Below, one piece after another: positions 63,465 through 64,000 of a DNA stretch of 64,000 bases (the stretch's first letter is position 1; each line of letters starts with the position of its first letter). Source of the stretch: Diadophis punctatus similis (lineage: Eukaryota; Chordata; Lepidosauria; Squamata; Dipsadidae). Position numbers and translations under genes: made by a program. Below the pieces are notes generated by a model that saw only the letters and a list, made by a program, of their open reading frames with translations, was not told the origin of the DNA and ran no database searches. The stretch covers positions 140,056,626-140,120,625 of the forward strand of contig JALIGW010000003.1 of assembly GCA_023053685.1 (NCBI GenBank). Reading direction: 5' to 3'.

Positions 63465-64000
63465 CCATTGACACCATGCTGGCTTCTCGGCGGCCATCCA
63501 CGGTGTGTATCTATGCGGCTACATGGAAGGCCTTCTGCCTTTGGTGCGCAAAGGAGGACTGTTCTCCCGTTCAGGTGCCCATCCCGAGGATCGTGGACTT
63601 CCTGCAGGAGGGCCTGGACAAGGGTCTGTCTCCCAATACCCTTCGGAGACAGGTGGCTGCCCTCTCTTCTGTGTTGTCTTGTGGGGAGTCTGAATCCTTG
63701 GCTCAGGTTCCAACCATGCCAGTTTCTCAGGGGAGCCACCAACTTATGTCCCCCTGTGGTCCATCAGTTCCCTACGTGGGATCTCACCAAGGTCTTAAAC
63801 TTGCTCATACAACAGCCTTAAGAGCCGCTTAGGTCGGCCAGTCTGCGGCACCTGTCTTATAAGGTGGCCTTTCTGGTGACTATCACCTCGGCCTGCCAAA
63901 TCTCTGAACTATTGGCCCTCTCGGTCTGCAAGGACCTGTGTGTTTTTCATTGGAATCGGGTCATTCTTCGCTTGGACCCATCCTTTGTGTCCAAGGTTAA
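63465..64000 (+). pseudogene. DIRS tyrosine recombinase, N-terminal part
   Basis: Frame 63476-63832 reads MLASRRPSTVCIYAATWKAF, CLWCAKEDCSP and GLSPNTLRRQVAALSSVL, the core-binding N-terminal domain of a tyrosine recombinase (a helix bundle with the R-PST...YxxxW pattern). A stop interrupts it at 63830-63832. Further residues follow in another frame to the window end. The catalytic Arg-His-Arg-Tyr domain is not in view. Confidence 0.75.

Larger units (their letters stand above)
59040..64000 (+). mobile_element. DIRS-type (tyrosine recombinase) retrotransposon, decayed, runs off the window
   Basis: Gene order Gag-like, reverse transcriptase, RNase H, then tyrosine recombinase, all on +, is that of the DIRS order. 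No integrase or protease region was seen. Frameshifts and stops are scattered through all parts. A small inverted pair (GAGGACTGAG at about 59057 and CTCAGTCCTC at about 59117) lies in the leader. Left edge approximate. Inserted in the E2F3 intron 5 region. Confidence 0.85.

Overview
Vertebrate nuclear DNA, almost certainly from a squamate reptile and more likely a snake than a lizard. It carries a Sauria-type SINE with a BovB-like tail, CR1/L3-type LINE ends, an L1 3' end, a DIRS retrotransposon and very many hAT and TA-target MITEs. None of these lineage calls was checked against a database.

One protein-coding gene is visible: the 5' two thirds of E2F3, on the + strand. A CpG-rich, TATA-less promoter (about 22,690-23,350) carries four CCAAT boxes, a GC box, an octamer and three close E2F-type sites. 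Two alternative first exons follow: E2F3a (23357-23692) and the five-codon E2F3b exon (24508-24522). Both splice in phase 0 to exon 2 (52302-52413), then exon 3 (53050-53269), exon 4 (56208-56363) and exon 5 (57124-57238). These give the cyclin-A-binding KRRLEL motif, the winged-helix DNA-binding domain, the dimerisation coiled coil and the start of the marked box. Intron 4 is a U12-type AT-AC intron, and the reading frame joins only if it is spliced that way. The exons for the transactivation and pocket-protein-binding C-terminus are not found and probably lie beyond 64,000.

1-22,690 is intergenic: a CR1 fragment, nested MITEs, SINEs, an old LINE, a solo LTR, a second CpG island near 6.2-7.3 kb with no recognised gene, and a hAT element (20089-20854) that seems to have captured coding sequence of a coiled-coil protein.

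24,523-52,301 is E2F3 intron 1. Its main surprise is a 2.86-kb element (36098-38953) with the ends of a common short MITE. It sits in a TA microsatellite and is built as a chain of five palindromes. The largest has two 789-bp arms, each holding the GC-rich leader and first ~80 codons of what looks like a host transmembrane-protein gene (TMEM271-like, from memory). Downstream in the intron are further MITEs, broken LINE pieces, and an L1 3' end carrying a whole-length palindromic hAT.

59,040-64,000 (E2F3 intron 5) is a decayed DIRS-type retrotransposon with Gag-like, RT, RNase H and tyrosine-recombinase regions, running off the window.
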